A stretch of DNA of 64,000 nt from Symsagittifera roscoffensis (lineage: Eukaryota; Xenacoelomorpha; Acoela; Convolutidae), in assembly GCF_963678635.1 (NCBI RefSeq), contig NC_087063.1, forward strand, positions 24,372,701 to 24,436,700, written 5' to 3'. The position numbers and the translations under genes are program-made. The notes under the pieces were generated by a model. It ran no database searches. It was not told where the DNA came from and was given only the letters and a program-made list of their open reading frames with translations. This document shows positions 34,161-44,332 of the stretch, piece after piece (position 1 is the stretch's first letter; each line of letters starts with the position of its first letter).

Positions 34161-35050
34161 AATTTTGTTGTTCAAGTGAATATTTTGAGATTTGGAAAGT
34201 GGGTTTAAAATGAGGTGTTTTGTATAAAAAATTCATGTTCCATTTTGAATCGTTTGCAATGTTTTTATTAAATAATCCTTCATTAGGAGCGGTTGTTAGC
34301 CAAACATCTAGTAGCTGCAGACTAATATTTACCCTAAATGTTCTTATTTTTGTTGGATGAAATATTGCCTTTGTCTCACAATGTCCTAAAATTCCTAAAC
34401 GTAATGTGATTTTATTGAGAATTGTTATAGACATGTAGAGATATTACATCTCAGTTTGTATCTTCTGTATATTTAATGAATGTAATTGTTACTCTGAAAA
34501 GTTTATGAATTGGCTTAAATTCAAGATCAGACATATTTAATTTTTGTTTGTTTTGGTCAACATTATATTGAAGTACTTGACTTGTAAAGAAGTTATATAC
34601 ATTGCCCGAAATTAGTTTCAGGTGTTTGCGCTGTTGATTATAGTTGGGATAAAATTTTTAGAAAAATGAGGGTCTTTGGAAAAACATTAGAGATGTATTT
34701 TTTTTCTTTTTGTATCTTTGTGTTTTGTGTGTAAATTACTATTCAAGATGTAAATAGTGGGAATATATATCGTAGGAAATGGTATTTCAACGATATTGTG
34801 TTTTGTATCTGTTAAATGGAATATTTGTTCGATAGGTTTGTTTAAAAGTTTTGTGACCAATTCACTTGAGGTTTCAGAGGGGAAAATTATGAATGTAGAG
34901 TTTGAATTTCAATCCATGTGGGATTGCTCATGATTTTTGGTTCTGCTCCTGAATCAATTAAAAATTCAAAGTCAAGATCTGGTGATTTCAAACAAAACTT
35001 TTTGGACTTTCTGGTGGTTGTTTTCGATTTGTGATTTTTTGATAAAAATT
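34161..35050 (-). pseudogene. Aspartic protease and protease-RT linker, locus B copy 2
   Basis: The retroviral-type protease box reads FLIDSGAE on the minus strand at about 34945-34968. The protease-RT linker lies at 34153-34790. Frameshifts interrupt it. This is the part deleted from copy 1. Confidence 0.65.
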
Positions 35051-35830
35051 GTTCATTTTAGAATAATTTTAACAATGTGTGGAGTATAACGTTTTGTGTT
35101 TTGATTATTATTTGATTCTTCGGGATAAAATTGCTTACACTGTTTTGGTAATAATTCGAATCAATTGATGTTTTGTGATCCTTTTTGATATGAAGCATAT
35201 TTATTAAAAGCGTGTTTTCCGTTTCACTTTCATCATCTGTAGTTTCACAAGGTATGTGATTTAATTGGAACTCTGATCTTTCTGTTTTGTCGATAGCAGG
35301 AGGGTCTGAATGGGTCTCTTCTGTTGATTGTACGTGATTATTTTGTCTTTGATGCTCTACTTCTGTAGTTTTGACTTTTTGAATTTGAATTTTGAGTATT
35401 TTTTCTATGTGGTGACTGAAGATAGTTTCTTTGTATGTTTGGAAAAATTTTTCAATTCCTGGAGTAATCACGGGATCTATTATTGTTATTGTGTTCATAT
35501 GGTTTATTATCAGAGTGGTTTCGTGATATATTGTTTGAATAGTTTCCATTTCTTTTTTAATGAAAAGTTTTGATTTTGATTTTGATTGAGTTTTTTATCA
35601 ATCATTAGAGTAGTATGCGTTTCGAAAAATTGGATAAGAATAGTTTCTATAATAATTTGAGTATTTACTTCTATTTGAGTTTGATCTCGAATAATTATTT
35701 CGATACTGATTATTTTGACTATTGGATCTGCTATAATTATTTTGTGAATGATTTTGTGAAATTCTTCTATCTGGCGATCTTCCGCGAAAACTGTTTCGAC
35801 AAGTAGATTTTGATCCTTAAACAATGTAGC
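35051..35830 (-). pseudogene. Asn/Arg/Ser-rich linker, locus B copy 2
   Basis: Low-complexity A/T-rich tracts in broken frames, equivalent to 60100-60758 and 62220-62420 of locus C, without the mariner insertion found there. Confidence 0.6.
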
Positions 35831-37587
35831 TACCCGGAAGTGGTTGTTCTGAGCTTTTTTCTTCTTTGTATATTTTTGTTTGGTAAGTTTTGATCCGTTT
35901 TCATGTATTTTGTTATTCTGTTATTTTTTCTGCATTCAGCAATGCTATGCCATATCTACGACATTTTTTGTGCTAATTCAGTGTCAGAGTTTTGGATATT
36001 ATTATTATCTGAGGTTGTGGTTTTAATGTTGTTTACCTAAAATAATTATTTCAAATTCTCTGTTTCTTCTAACTTTTTAGTGATTTCAGCTTGTTCTAGT
36101 TTGTCTACTATTTTACCAAAATCTATGCTAGGTTCGCGAATAGATAATGGATGTTGATGTGATATTCTTTTTCACTGCAATTTTGCATAATTGTGTTGTT
36201 AGAGTCATCATTAAGACTTCAGTCACTTAAGTTTTTTTCTAATCATGTGTATTGAGGGAGTATACTTTTTGTACTTGAGTTTCATTTCTGCGATTTTTTT
36301 TTTTTGTTAATTCAGACAGTCTACGAATTTTGTTACATAGGACTTTTTGGTGTTGTTTGTTTCATTCGGAGTCAAACGTTTTTGAAAACTTTCGTATGAG
36401 TCGTTTCTAATCTGATTTATTTTCTGTAGGTAGAACCGGAAACCATTTTTGAGCTGCACCATCAAGTGTAGTTTGGATTAAAGCTGTACGCCAATGTATC
36501 CAATTTTTACTTTTTCTGGGCCTATATTTAAAATTGAGTTTGATGTGAATGCATTTTGGTCATCTTTTCTTTTTCAGGATTTGTTCCTTTAATGCCATTA
36601 GTGGTTTATTTGAAGATATTGATGATGTACCCATGAGGTTTGGCTTCATTGTCATTTGTAGTGATTCTGCTGCGTTTGGGTTTTATGAAAAATTGGTAAG
36701 TTGGGTTTTTTTGTAATCTCATGCTGTTGTAGTAAGTATGACAATTGATTTTCATTTTGCTTTCGGTTGGGTTGCTAACTTTGAGCCTTTTAGGGTTTTT
36801 GTGATTGGATATGATGATTATATGAGACCGGATTTTGTCTTTCAGGAAAAAATGCCTTGCTAATTGTGTTTGTTGGGACAACTGTAGAACCAACACGAGA
36901 TTTTACTGTAGAATGAATGGTTGTTTTTGGAAATTGAGTGTTTTTATCATGTGGTGTCGTAAGTTCGTAATTGTCGGGTGGATAGTCGGGTGAGATACTG
37001 TGTGTGGTAGGCATTTTTAAAAAATCTTTTCTTCGTTCAAATTGTGATGGGGTTTGCAATTCTTGTTGTGTAGGATTTTTAGTTTCATTGAGGATTTCTT
37101 GTGTGTTTATGAATAACAATAAAAAGTGGAGTAACTTTTATAAAGTCTTTTTGTACCAATACGGTGGCAACCGCTGTATTTAAAATATCAATGATGATAA
37201 TAAAAAAGAAAAAATGAGGACATTTAGGGTCACAAACGAAGTCTGTTTGATTTGCTAATATAGTTTCATCGTGAGGGATTTTTGGTCAAAAGTTTTGTCT
37301 GGTTAAAAACACTGAGATGAAATCTAATTTGATTAAAATTATTCCAGTTGTTCTTTGGTGTATTATCATTAAAACGTTGTTTTGGTTGACGTAATCTTCA
37401 TCTTCAAAATAGTGTGACCGATTTCTTGTGAATTGTGTTTGTTAGATTTTTTATAATGAAAAAATGGATAATTTTCACTATGGTTCGTTGTAATTATTTG
37501 TTGTTTATTAACGGAAAATGAATGGGGAGCCTATTGTGGTATCTGTTTATTGTAAATTTGTTCTTTTGATTGATTTTGGTAACGTGT
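35831..37587 (-). pseudogene. gag, locus B copy 2, cut by assembly gap
   Basis: A zinc-knuckle relic (KCRRYG, near 35955) is followed towards higher coordinates by the gag core (ESFQKRLTPNETNNTKK-type relic at 36340-36400, AAQKWF at about 36440). The proline-rich N-terminal part at 36606-37119 continues to the 200-N gap. It lacks the upstream start. Confidence 0.6.
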
Positions 37588-37787
37588 NNNNNNNNNNNNN
37601 NNNNNNNNNNNNNNNNNNNNNNNNNNNNNNNNNNNNNNNNNNNNNNNNNNNNNNNNNNNNNNNNNNNNNNNNNNNNNNNNNNNNNNNNNNNNNNNNNNNN
37701 NNNNNNNNNNNNNNNNNNNNNNNNNNNNNNNNNNNNNNNNNNNNNNNNNNNNNNNNNNNNNNNNNNNNNNNNNNNNNNNNNNNNNNN
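37588..37787. other. Assembly gap (200 N)
   Basis: A fixed 200-N gap that abuts a minisatellite, suggesting the array was too repetitive to assemble and is longer than shown. Confidence 0.99.
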
Positions 37788-38826
37788 ATTAGGTATAAAT
37801 ATTTTACATAGGGATCATTAGGTATAAATTTTTACATAGGGATCATTAGGTATAATTTTTTTACATAGGGATCATTAGGTATAAATATTTTACATAGGGA
37901 TCATTAGGTATAAATATTTTACATAGGGATCATTAGTTATAAATAACTTACATAGGGATCATTAGGTATAAATATTTTACATAGGGATCATTAGTTATAA
38001 ATATTTTACATAGGGATCATTAGGTATAAATTTTTACATAGGGATCATTAGCTATGAAAAATTATACGTAGGGATCATTGGTTTTACTTAGGGAACAATA
38101 TATGTAGGGATCATCAGTTATACATAGATTGGAAAGAAAATTGAAAAAATATATATGAAAAGAAAAATATGAAAAACAAACTTACAAATTTTTTTTTTGA
38201 AATTTTTTTTGGAAATATTTTTTGCAATTTTTTCTCATAGGGATTATTAGCTATGAAAATTTTACATAGGGATCATTAGGTATAAATATTTTACATAGGG
38301 ATCATTAGTTATAAATATTTTACATAGGGATCATTAGGTATAAATTTTTACATAGGGATCATTAGGTATAAATTTTTACATAGGGATCATTAGGTATAAA
38401 TTTTTACATAGGGATCATTAGGTATAAATATTTTACATAGGGATCATTAGGTATAAATATTTTACATAGGGATCATTAGTTATAAATATTTTACATAGGG
38501 ATCATTAGGTATAAATTTTTACATAGGGATCATTAGCTATGAAAAATTATACGTAGGGATCATTGGTTTTACTTAGGGAACAATATATGTAGGGATCATC
38601 AGTTATACATAGATTGGAAAGAAAAATGAATAAAATATATGAAATTAAAAATATGAAAAACAAACTTGAAATTTTTTTTTTGAAATTTTTTATGGAAATT
38701 TTTTTTTGGAATTTTTTTTCATAGGGATCATTAGCTATGAAAATTTTACATAGGGATCATTAGGTATAAATATTTTACATAGGGATCATTAGGTATAAAT
38801 ACTTACATAGGGATCATTAGGTATAA
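37788..38826. repeat. 27-29-bp minisatellite with ~485-bp higher-order repeat
   Basis: The basic unit is CATTAGGTATAAATATTTTA + CATAGGGAT with TTTTTA or ATTTTA variants, repeated more than 25 times. A ~190-bp variant block (GCTATGAAAAATTATACGTAGGG..., ...ATATATGTAGGGATCATCAG, then a poly-A/T stretch) occurs at 38051 and again at 38536, so the array has a higher-order period near 485 bp. The array touches the gap on its left. Confidence 0.95.
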
Positions 38827-38837
38827 TCTATACCCAA

Positions 38838-38855
38838 TGATCCCTGTAGGGATCA
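38838..38855. repeat. Palindrome at the right edge of the minisatellite
   Basis: TGATCCCTGTAGGGATCA is a perfect 8-bp-arm palindrome made from one inverted and one direct copy of the minisatellite GGGATCA core. A run of 14 C (38858-38871) and GATCCC follow. Confidence 0.8.
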
Positions 38856-38902
38856 AACCCCCCCCCCCCCCGATCCCAGTGTCGTATATCTATACTACTG
38901 GT

Positions 38903-39032
38903 CTTCATACGCAACCTTGTAAAACCACTCGTTACACCATGAAAACGATGCTTATGTGAGGTGGGGGGAGGAGGAACAAGAGCCTATCTTTGCTTTGTAA
39001 GTTAACAAGGGGTGGTAAACTTGAAAAGAGCC
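38903..39032. mobile_element. Composite MITE fragment (family 2 body, family 1 end)
   Basis: CAACCTTGTAAAACCACTCGTTACACCATGAAAACGATGC matches family 2 in reverse orientation (compare 40060-40100). The piece ends at 39010-39032 with GGTGGTAAACTTGAAAAGAGCC, the family 1 terminal repeat. It abuts the next element almost base to base. Confidence 0.5.
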
Positions 39033-39280
39033 TTCTTTTCAAGTTCTCCCTTCCAAATTCAATTTTGAAAAGCTTATCTAACGTTGTCATAATGCAATGA
39101 AAACTGACATGGTGAACAAATTGACAATTGTGAACACATCTGTTCTTAATTGCAAGTATGAAGAACAAATGTGTTCACTATTGTCAATTTGTTCGCCATG
39201 CCTAATTTCCTTGCTTTATGGCAAGCTTAAATAAATTTTTCAAAAACTGAAATTGAAAGGCGAAGGCGGTGAAAAAGAGC
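39031..39280. mobile_element. MITE family 1, copy 4
   Basis: Begins CTTCTTTTCAAGTTCTCCCTTCC and ends GGCGGTGAAAAAGAGC. The interior has the paired GAACAAATTGACAATTGTGAACACATCTGTTC and GAACAAATGTGTTCACTATTGTCAATTTGTTC, which are inverted repeats of each other, so the centre is a strong hairpin. Confidence 0.65.
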
Positions 39281-39507
39281 AAAAATTGTGAATTCGGGAT
39301 TTAAAAAACGGTTACTGCAAAAAACTTCCCATTATCTGGAGCAATTTTTTGCGATGAAGACCTCTAAGTTAAATCAGATAACGCGACGGAGTTGAACATC
39401 CACGTAGATAACACAAAGGATTCACAAAAAGCCTGCCAAGCAAATTACGCAAGATCGAAACTGTTGAGAGGAAAATTTTGTGCTTTCAAAACCAAAATTT
39501 TAGCAGG

Positions 39508-39690
39508 CACTTTTCCACTTTCCGCACCTTGAAATTTTCAAGCTACTTTACGTCTTATTATGGCTAAATGCGTTACGAAAAATTGTGTTGAATTTTGTTA
39601 GCTTGTTCACCATGCCAATTTTTCTTGCGTTATGACAATGTTAAAGTTTTTTTTAATAGAAAAGTGAAAAGTGGGGGAGGAGAAAAAGGC
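39508..39690. mobile_element. MITE family 1-related copy 5
   Basis: Starts GGCACTTTTCCACTTTCCGCACC and ends GAAAAGTGGGGGAGGAGAAAAAGGC. The interior carries TCTTATTATGGCTAAATGCG and TTGTTCACCATGCCAATTTTTCTTGCGTTATGACAA as in copy 1. Confidence 0.6.
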
Positions 39691-40022
39691 ATGCGATTTT
39701 GGTTTTTATTTTTATGGTTTTTGAAAACATTTCTAATCTAGTTTTTCTGGTTTTTCTACGTTTTTCAATTTTTAGTGTTTCAATAGGGTTTCTTTTTACT
39801 TTTTGCAAGTTTCTAGTGGTTACTCAAACCAAAATCTGCTGAAATACTTTTCCACCATGACAGGGGTACAAATGAATCATGCACGAGTTTTTTTAGCTAT
39901 TAAGAATTGATCTTGTAAAAAAATGAGTAATCTTGAAAAGTTTCTTCATTCGAATTTCAAACAAAAAATATGGCCCTAAGGCTCTTTGGTTTTCAAGAAC
40001 AGTTTATGATTGTAATTTTTTC
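39691..40022. other. Unassigned AT-rich DNA
   Basis: Poly-T-rich sequence; no feature supported. Confidence 0.3.
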
Positions 40023-40229
40023 GGGGTTTTTTTTACTCCCCCCCCCACTTCACATGAGCATCATTTTTATGGTCTAACGAAGGTTTACAAGGTTAGCTTT
40101 GAAGACTAAATATGCTTGTCATGGCCTAATTTATTTGCATGTCAATTTTCATGACAATCGGACAAAGCGAACAGTGATTTTAATTATAAAAATTGTAAGT
40201 GGGGGGAAAAGGAAAAAGAACCTTTTTTG
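40023..40229. mobile_element. MITE family 2, most complete copy
   Basis: The left end GGGGTTTTTTTTACTCCCCCCCCCACTT is complementary to the right end AAGTGGGGGGAAAAGGAAAAAGAACC. 207 bp, no ORF. Related fragments at 15330-15600 and 38903-39010. Confidence 0.65.
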
Positions 40230-40910
40230 GTACGATTAACGAATGATTTTTATTCTTTGTTGTTTGATATTGGAGTTTACCTTCCCTTTAACAAAGTAAA
40301 TTAACTGAGCTTCAAAATAGTTCAAAAACCAAACCGCGAAAAATCAAAATTGAGCGTGAACAAATACTATGGTTTTTTTTTCTAAAAAAAACATATCAGC
40401 AAGACCTATCACCAAAAATATAGCATCAAAAATATACCAAGACCTACATATCACCAAAAATATATCACCAAGACCTAGCACCTGCGTAATCACAACTTTC
40501 ATGACTTATAAAAGTTTTGATGGAAAATTCTTATAAGATAACGAGTTTTGCTGCAAGATCCTAGAAATGTATCTGTGTTTGATTGAAGAATCTAATTAAG
40601 AATCGAAACAAAAAAAATGATTATTTCAAAAATCTTAAGCACACAAGTCGAGTTGAAACTTAGCAAACTCTTGCATCGGAGACTGCTGAAGTATACATCC
40701 CACAAAGTGACAAACACGAGCGGCAATTGCATGAGTTCATGAAAACCTATGTTTTTTTTCATAATTTTATTTTCTTTTCAAGATCGGTGGGTCAAACTTA
40801 TAGTTTGAAAAAGGTGTTTGAGTACATTATCAGAAATTTTTGACCTCTTACTTGAATAAATTCAAATGTTTTACGCAAAAACGACAGAAAATACCAAACC
40901 ATGTCTACTT
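40230..40910. other. Unassigned DNA with a short imperfect repeat
   Basis: At 40390-40485 a motif of the form ATATCACCAAAAATAT...CCAAGACCTA is repeated three to four times imperfectly. Otherwise no feature is supported. Confidence 0.4.
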
Positions 40911-40970
40911 GTTTTTCAAAACTGCAATTTGTTTCTGAAAACTGCAACTTGTTTCTGAAAACTGCAATAC
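40911..40970. repeat. 20-bp tandem repeat, three units
   Basis: Units at 40911, 40931 and 40951 of the form GTTTCTGAAAACTGCAACTT; the second and third differ only at their last three bases, and the first has two further changes. Confidence 0.9.
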
Positions 40971-41011
40971 TGTTGGCATGATGGTGGGTCTGCTTCTCGT
41001 GTTTTGGCATT

Positions 41012-41362
41012 TACAGACATTCGCGATCGTGTTGAAGACGGCGTGACTTTCGTGACCAATGTGTAGACGGTGCGACCAAGAAAAAATCTCTCGTGGCTTT
41101 CACGACCCAGGTAGAGACGGGCGAGTCAGGAAACGGCGCGACTCAAAATGCAATTTCCAAAGTGCGACTCAAAATGCGACGTTCGCGACCAAAGTGGAGT
41201 CGCCTCGACTTCCGCGACCAAGGTGGAGACGGCGCAAACTTCGTGACCGAGGTGAATACGGCGCATTTTTCCAAGATAGGGTGGAAGAGGCGCGACTTTC
41301 CATATCAAGGCGCAGACGGCGCAACTTTCCAGACCGAGACAAAGACCGCTCGAGCAAAAAAA
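41012..41362. repeat. GC-rich 29-bp minisatellite
   Basis: Successive units of the form GTGGAGACGGCGCAAACTTCGTGACCGAG (29 bp) can be counted from 41217 to 41335 and, less regularly, from 41030. The base composition is far more GC-rich than the rest of the window. Because 29 is not a multiple of 3, all frames cycle; several overlapping arginine-rich open frames on both strands are products of the repeat and are not called as genes. Confidence 0.85.
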
Positions 41363-41575
41363 AAAACCAATTTATTTTACGACCGTGGTGGGTTCGGCGT
41401 GATTTTTGGTATCAGATTGAAGACTATGCAGTTGGTGTCTCCGGATGCGGTTAGGCCCACAAAGTCTGGACATGAGTCTGAGACCTCGACCCGGTTTCTT
41501 CTGAACTTAAAAGTAAAATACATTTTAGAGAAAAAAAGATTACTTAACTGACAAAACAAATATTTCTTTTACAAT

Positions 41576-41616
41576 TTTCGCCCTCATTGCAAGTGGGAAT
41601 TGCAATGAGGGCGAAA
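41576..41616. repeat. Perfect 17-bp-stem hairpin
   Basis: TTTCGCCCTCATTGCAA, loop GTGGGAA, then TTGCAATGAGGGCGAAA. It is followed by a direct repeat AGAAGAAAGGTACCATGCATTT (about 41615 and 41647). Could be a small foldback or a structured RNA element; it is not followed by a T-run typical of a bacterial terminator. Confidence 0.85.
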
Positions 41617-41699
41617 GAAGAAAGGTACCATGCATTTGCAACTCAGAAGAAAGGTACCATGCATTTATGGGCAGAGAATGTTGGTAACGATGACCCTGA

Positions 41700-41980
41700 T
41701 AAAGATTTAGAGAGTATGTGACCTGGTGCCGCTGGCCTCCTGTAGTATGACTTCTTGGAGTACCCTCGCGTACCCTTTGTCTATTCCCTCCTTCCCCATC
41801 CCACAAACTGCAATGGGAGGCATGACGAAGTCACTGGTGCACATCGGAACCACGAGAAAACTGGAAACACAAAACAAAAAAGTGTTCAGTTTTCTTATAG
41901 AAGCGTGCGTTGAACTTTCCTGTGAACAATCTACAGAGGCTGTGCCTGCTGTATTTTCTGAGCTAGCAACAGAGTCGTAA
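41700..41980 (-). pseudogene. Trypsin-like serine protease exon fragment
   Basis: The minus strand encodes MCTSDFVMPPIAVCGMG, then about 14 residues on VLQEVILQEASG, ending at a TAA near 41708. This lines up with CSHDKNDYTIAVCGMG and VLQEVQLKE of the 14-kb fragment, with identical spacing between the two cysteines. A good splice-acceptor sequence (GTGTTTCCAG, AG at 41861-41862) precedes the homologous part, although the frame is also open further upstream to about 41980. The catalytic Ser exon is not found downstream; instead repeats and a hairpin follow. Probably an exon relic or an exon of a gene broken by repeats. Confidence 0.6.
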
Positions 41981-41984
41981 TGTT

Positions 41985-42344
41985 ATAATATACAAAGAAA
42001 AATTGAAATAAAAAATTAAAAGTTTCTTCTATTGTTTTTGCTCGTGATTTAAAAAAATTGTTGGGAAATTTTTGCTGCCAAGAAACCGCTGAACCGGGAA
42101 CTTCGAAAACCAGTTTTTGTTCAATAAAAACAAGTTCTTTTATCCTAAAGGATCAGTTTTTATATAACGAGCATTACTCGATCGATTTACTCGCTTTACT
42201 CGCGAAATTAGACTGAAACTCAAAACTTTTATACCATTTTTTTCTCAAGATTTTTTTGAAAACTTTCAAATGGCCTTCGAGTCGCAACTATTATAAAAGA
42301 TATATCAATCGACCCATTCTAACGTTTTGAGTTATAACCGATGT
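41985..42344. other. Unassigned DNA
   Basis: No feature supported. The retroelement LTR homology begins at the right edge. Confidence 0.3.
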
Positions 42345-44000
42345 GGTTAACTCATAGAGTAATTTCGGATAGGGTACACCGTCTGCTCGTCACGCTATCT
42401 TATTTTCGGCCGGATAGATTCGTGCAACTTCTTAGTCTAAAACCGATCCTAATCTTACCCCTATACTTTCTAGTCTCAGGGTGTTTAACTAGTCTCTGCT
42501 AGGCTCAATAGATCTAGGGTATACTTTTTTATTGCGGCTGCTGAAGTTCTCTTGGAGAGACAACTAATTTCTAAGTTAAATTCAAATCTCTCTGGTGCTG
42601 AAATTACAAGTAATTTCAGCACTTACAAATAAGTGGGTTGTTAGTTAGATGGATTATGATTGGCTAATATTAAATACTTTACAGTGGTAAAATATCCAAT
42701 TTATCCAATCAAAAAATATAGTTTAGATCAGGTTCCACCCATCCGGGTTTTACAGAGTTTTTAGAATTATCTTTCTGCAGTTCAAAGGATGGATGATGAA
42801 CGTTGGTATTTGGCGAACATCATATTCTTGTCCGGTTCCTCTTGTTAAAGAAGTTCCAGGACTCTGGAGTTAGGAAAATCAATCGTTGTGTCGTCTTGTG
42901 ACAACGGCTGGGTTCCCCAATGAAATCAATCTGATTTCAAAATGGTTTGCTATGACGGGTTTTTCTGTATTATGTAGAGAACATGTTTTGTGTTCAACCT
43001 CGTCTGGGAATGGCGTGGAGATCGTGTTGAAAGGGATGCCTCGTAACTCGTATCTGCACGTATACTTGAACATCGAGGTGGTCATTGGTCTAGTTCAATG
43101 AAGTCCTTTTCTGCGAAGTCAAGTCGTACTCTAAATCCTTTGAGTTGTGATTGTGGACGGCATATCGGTTGTGGTTAGCCATTCTTGTTCGAGTGTGATG
43201 GAATCTTTTTGTCTTTGGATGTTCGTCTTACTTGTTGTGTGTTGATCTATATACCGCAAGGTATAATTTACATTTTATAAAAATTTTTTAGTTCGGTTTT
43301 TTAATCATGAAATTAGTTAGTTGTTTTCACAAAAGCATTTTGTTTTAGTTCGATTATTTTGAAGAGTTACTCACCCTTGAGTACCTCTTATTAAAAATAG
43401 AAGCGTGGTCACAAAGCGTGGATGTAGCGAGGTGGGTAAGGCCGGCTATAGAGCATTCTCAGGACGTCCTCTCTGGTGGGTTACGCCAGGAGTGGGAGTA
43501 TGATTTGAGAGGTCCGTGCTGTTTCTTTGAGAGGTCCTGTTATGTGATAACGTTTTATGTTGGGTTTATGTTGGTCTTTCTTATGTTTCTTTGGTTGTGT
43601 CCTTTTTTCAAAAATCAAATTGTTTTTGGCATGGGTTTGTCTTTGTGTTTTATTATTTCTTTCTTAGACTTTATAATAGTCTTTAAAAGAATAAATTATC
43701 CAGTTTTAAACTGGGTTAATCCGGTTTGGGTACCGTTGGTTTTCTTTTCTTAGTCATGCTGTTATTTTCTGATTTGTGAAGTTTAGTAAGCTGCGTTGGT
43801 TAGTTTGGTTTAGTATAGAATTCCTTTCCAATCGGGTTAAAGGAAAGTTTGAAACTTGTTATCGCGTGTTAGAAATGTTGAGTGTTAAAACTTGAAACTC
43901 AAAATCATTATTTAAACAATTCTTCGAGGGCGAGCTGTAAGAGTTTGGATAGAATTCTTGTGCGAGTGAATGAAAATATCAAAAAGTTAGTACTGCATTT
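42345..44000 (-). repeat. Locus C LTR-like region (3' end of element)
   Basis: Begins near CTCATAGAGTAATTTCGGATAGGGTACACCGTCTG and shares an ordered set of blocks with 17228-19000 and, for its left part, with 12925-13440 and 5411-5728. The shared order, lack of ORFs and position downstream of all element genes support an LTR. The matching 5' copy should lie beyond base 64000. The right edge may reach ~44190, where the minus strand is purine-rich (44193-44227, a polypurine-tract candidate). Boundaries are not proven. Confidence 0.65.
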
Positions 44001-44332
44001 TCATTTTATCCATTTATTACATAGAATTTCAAATTTACTGCTTTTTTGGGAAAATTTAAAGTTATAAATTTTCATCGTAATTAAATTTACTGCTTCATGG
44101 GGAAACAATTTATAAATTAATTTTACATTTGGTATGAATTTTATTATATAATTTTGTGCAAAATATTAATGAAGTTAGAAGAAGTTTAACAAGTTTATTT
44201 TTTATTTTTATTTTCCGTTTTTTGCAGATGATCGTGGTATGAAGATTAGAAATGTAAAAGAAACATGAATAAAGAATGGTTAGTACTAATTCAAACTTAT
44301 TAGTGAAAAATATTTTTAAATTATACTACATG

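Noticed and set aside
37788..38826. CRISPR-like array
   Set aside because: Units are directly adjacent with no unique spacers, and the context is eukaryotic; a minisatellite.
41059..41551. Overlapping arginine-rich open frames on both strands around 41.06-41.55 kb
   Set aside because: They are produced by the GC-rich 29-bp minisatellite, which has few stop codons in any frame; no conserved domain and no start context.
43418..43753. 111-codon plus-strand frame with hydrophobic segments
   Set aside because: Lies within the LTR-like region, is not conserved as a frame in the locus B LTR, and reads antisense to the element.
44190..44230. Plus-strand pyrimidine tract followed by GCAG, like a splice acceptor
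   Set aside because: The equivalent in locus B is also pyrimidine-rich, but all genes here are on the minus strand; better explained as a minus-strand polypurine tract next to the LTR.
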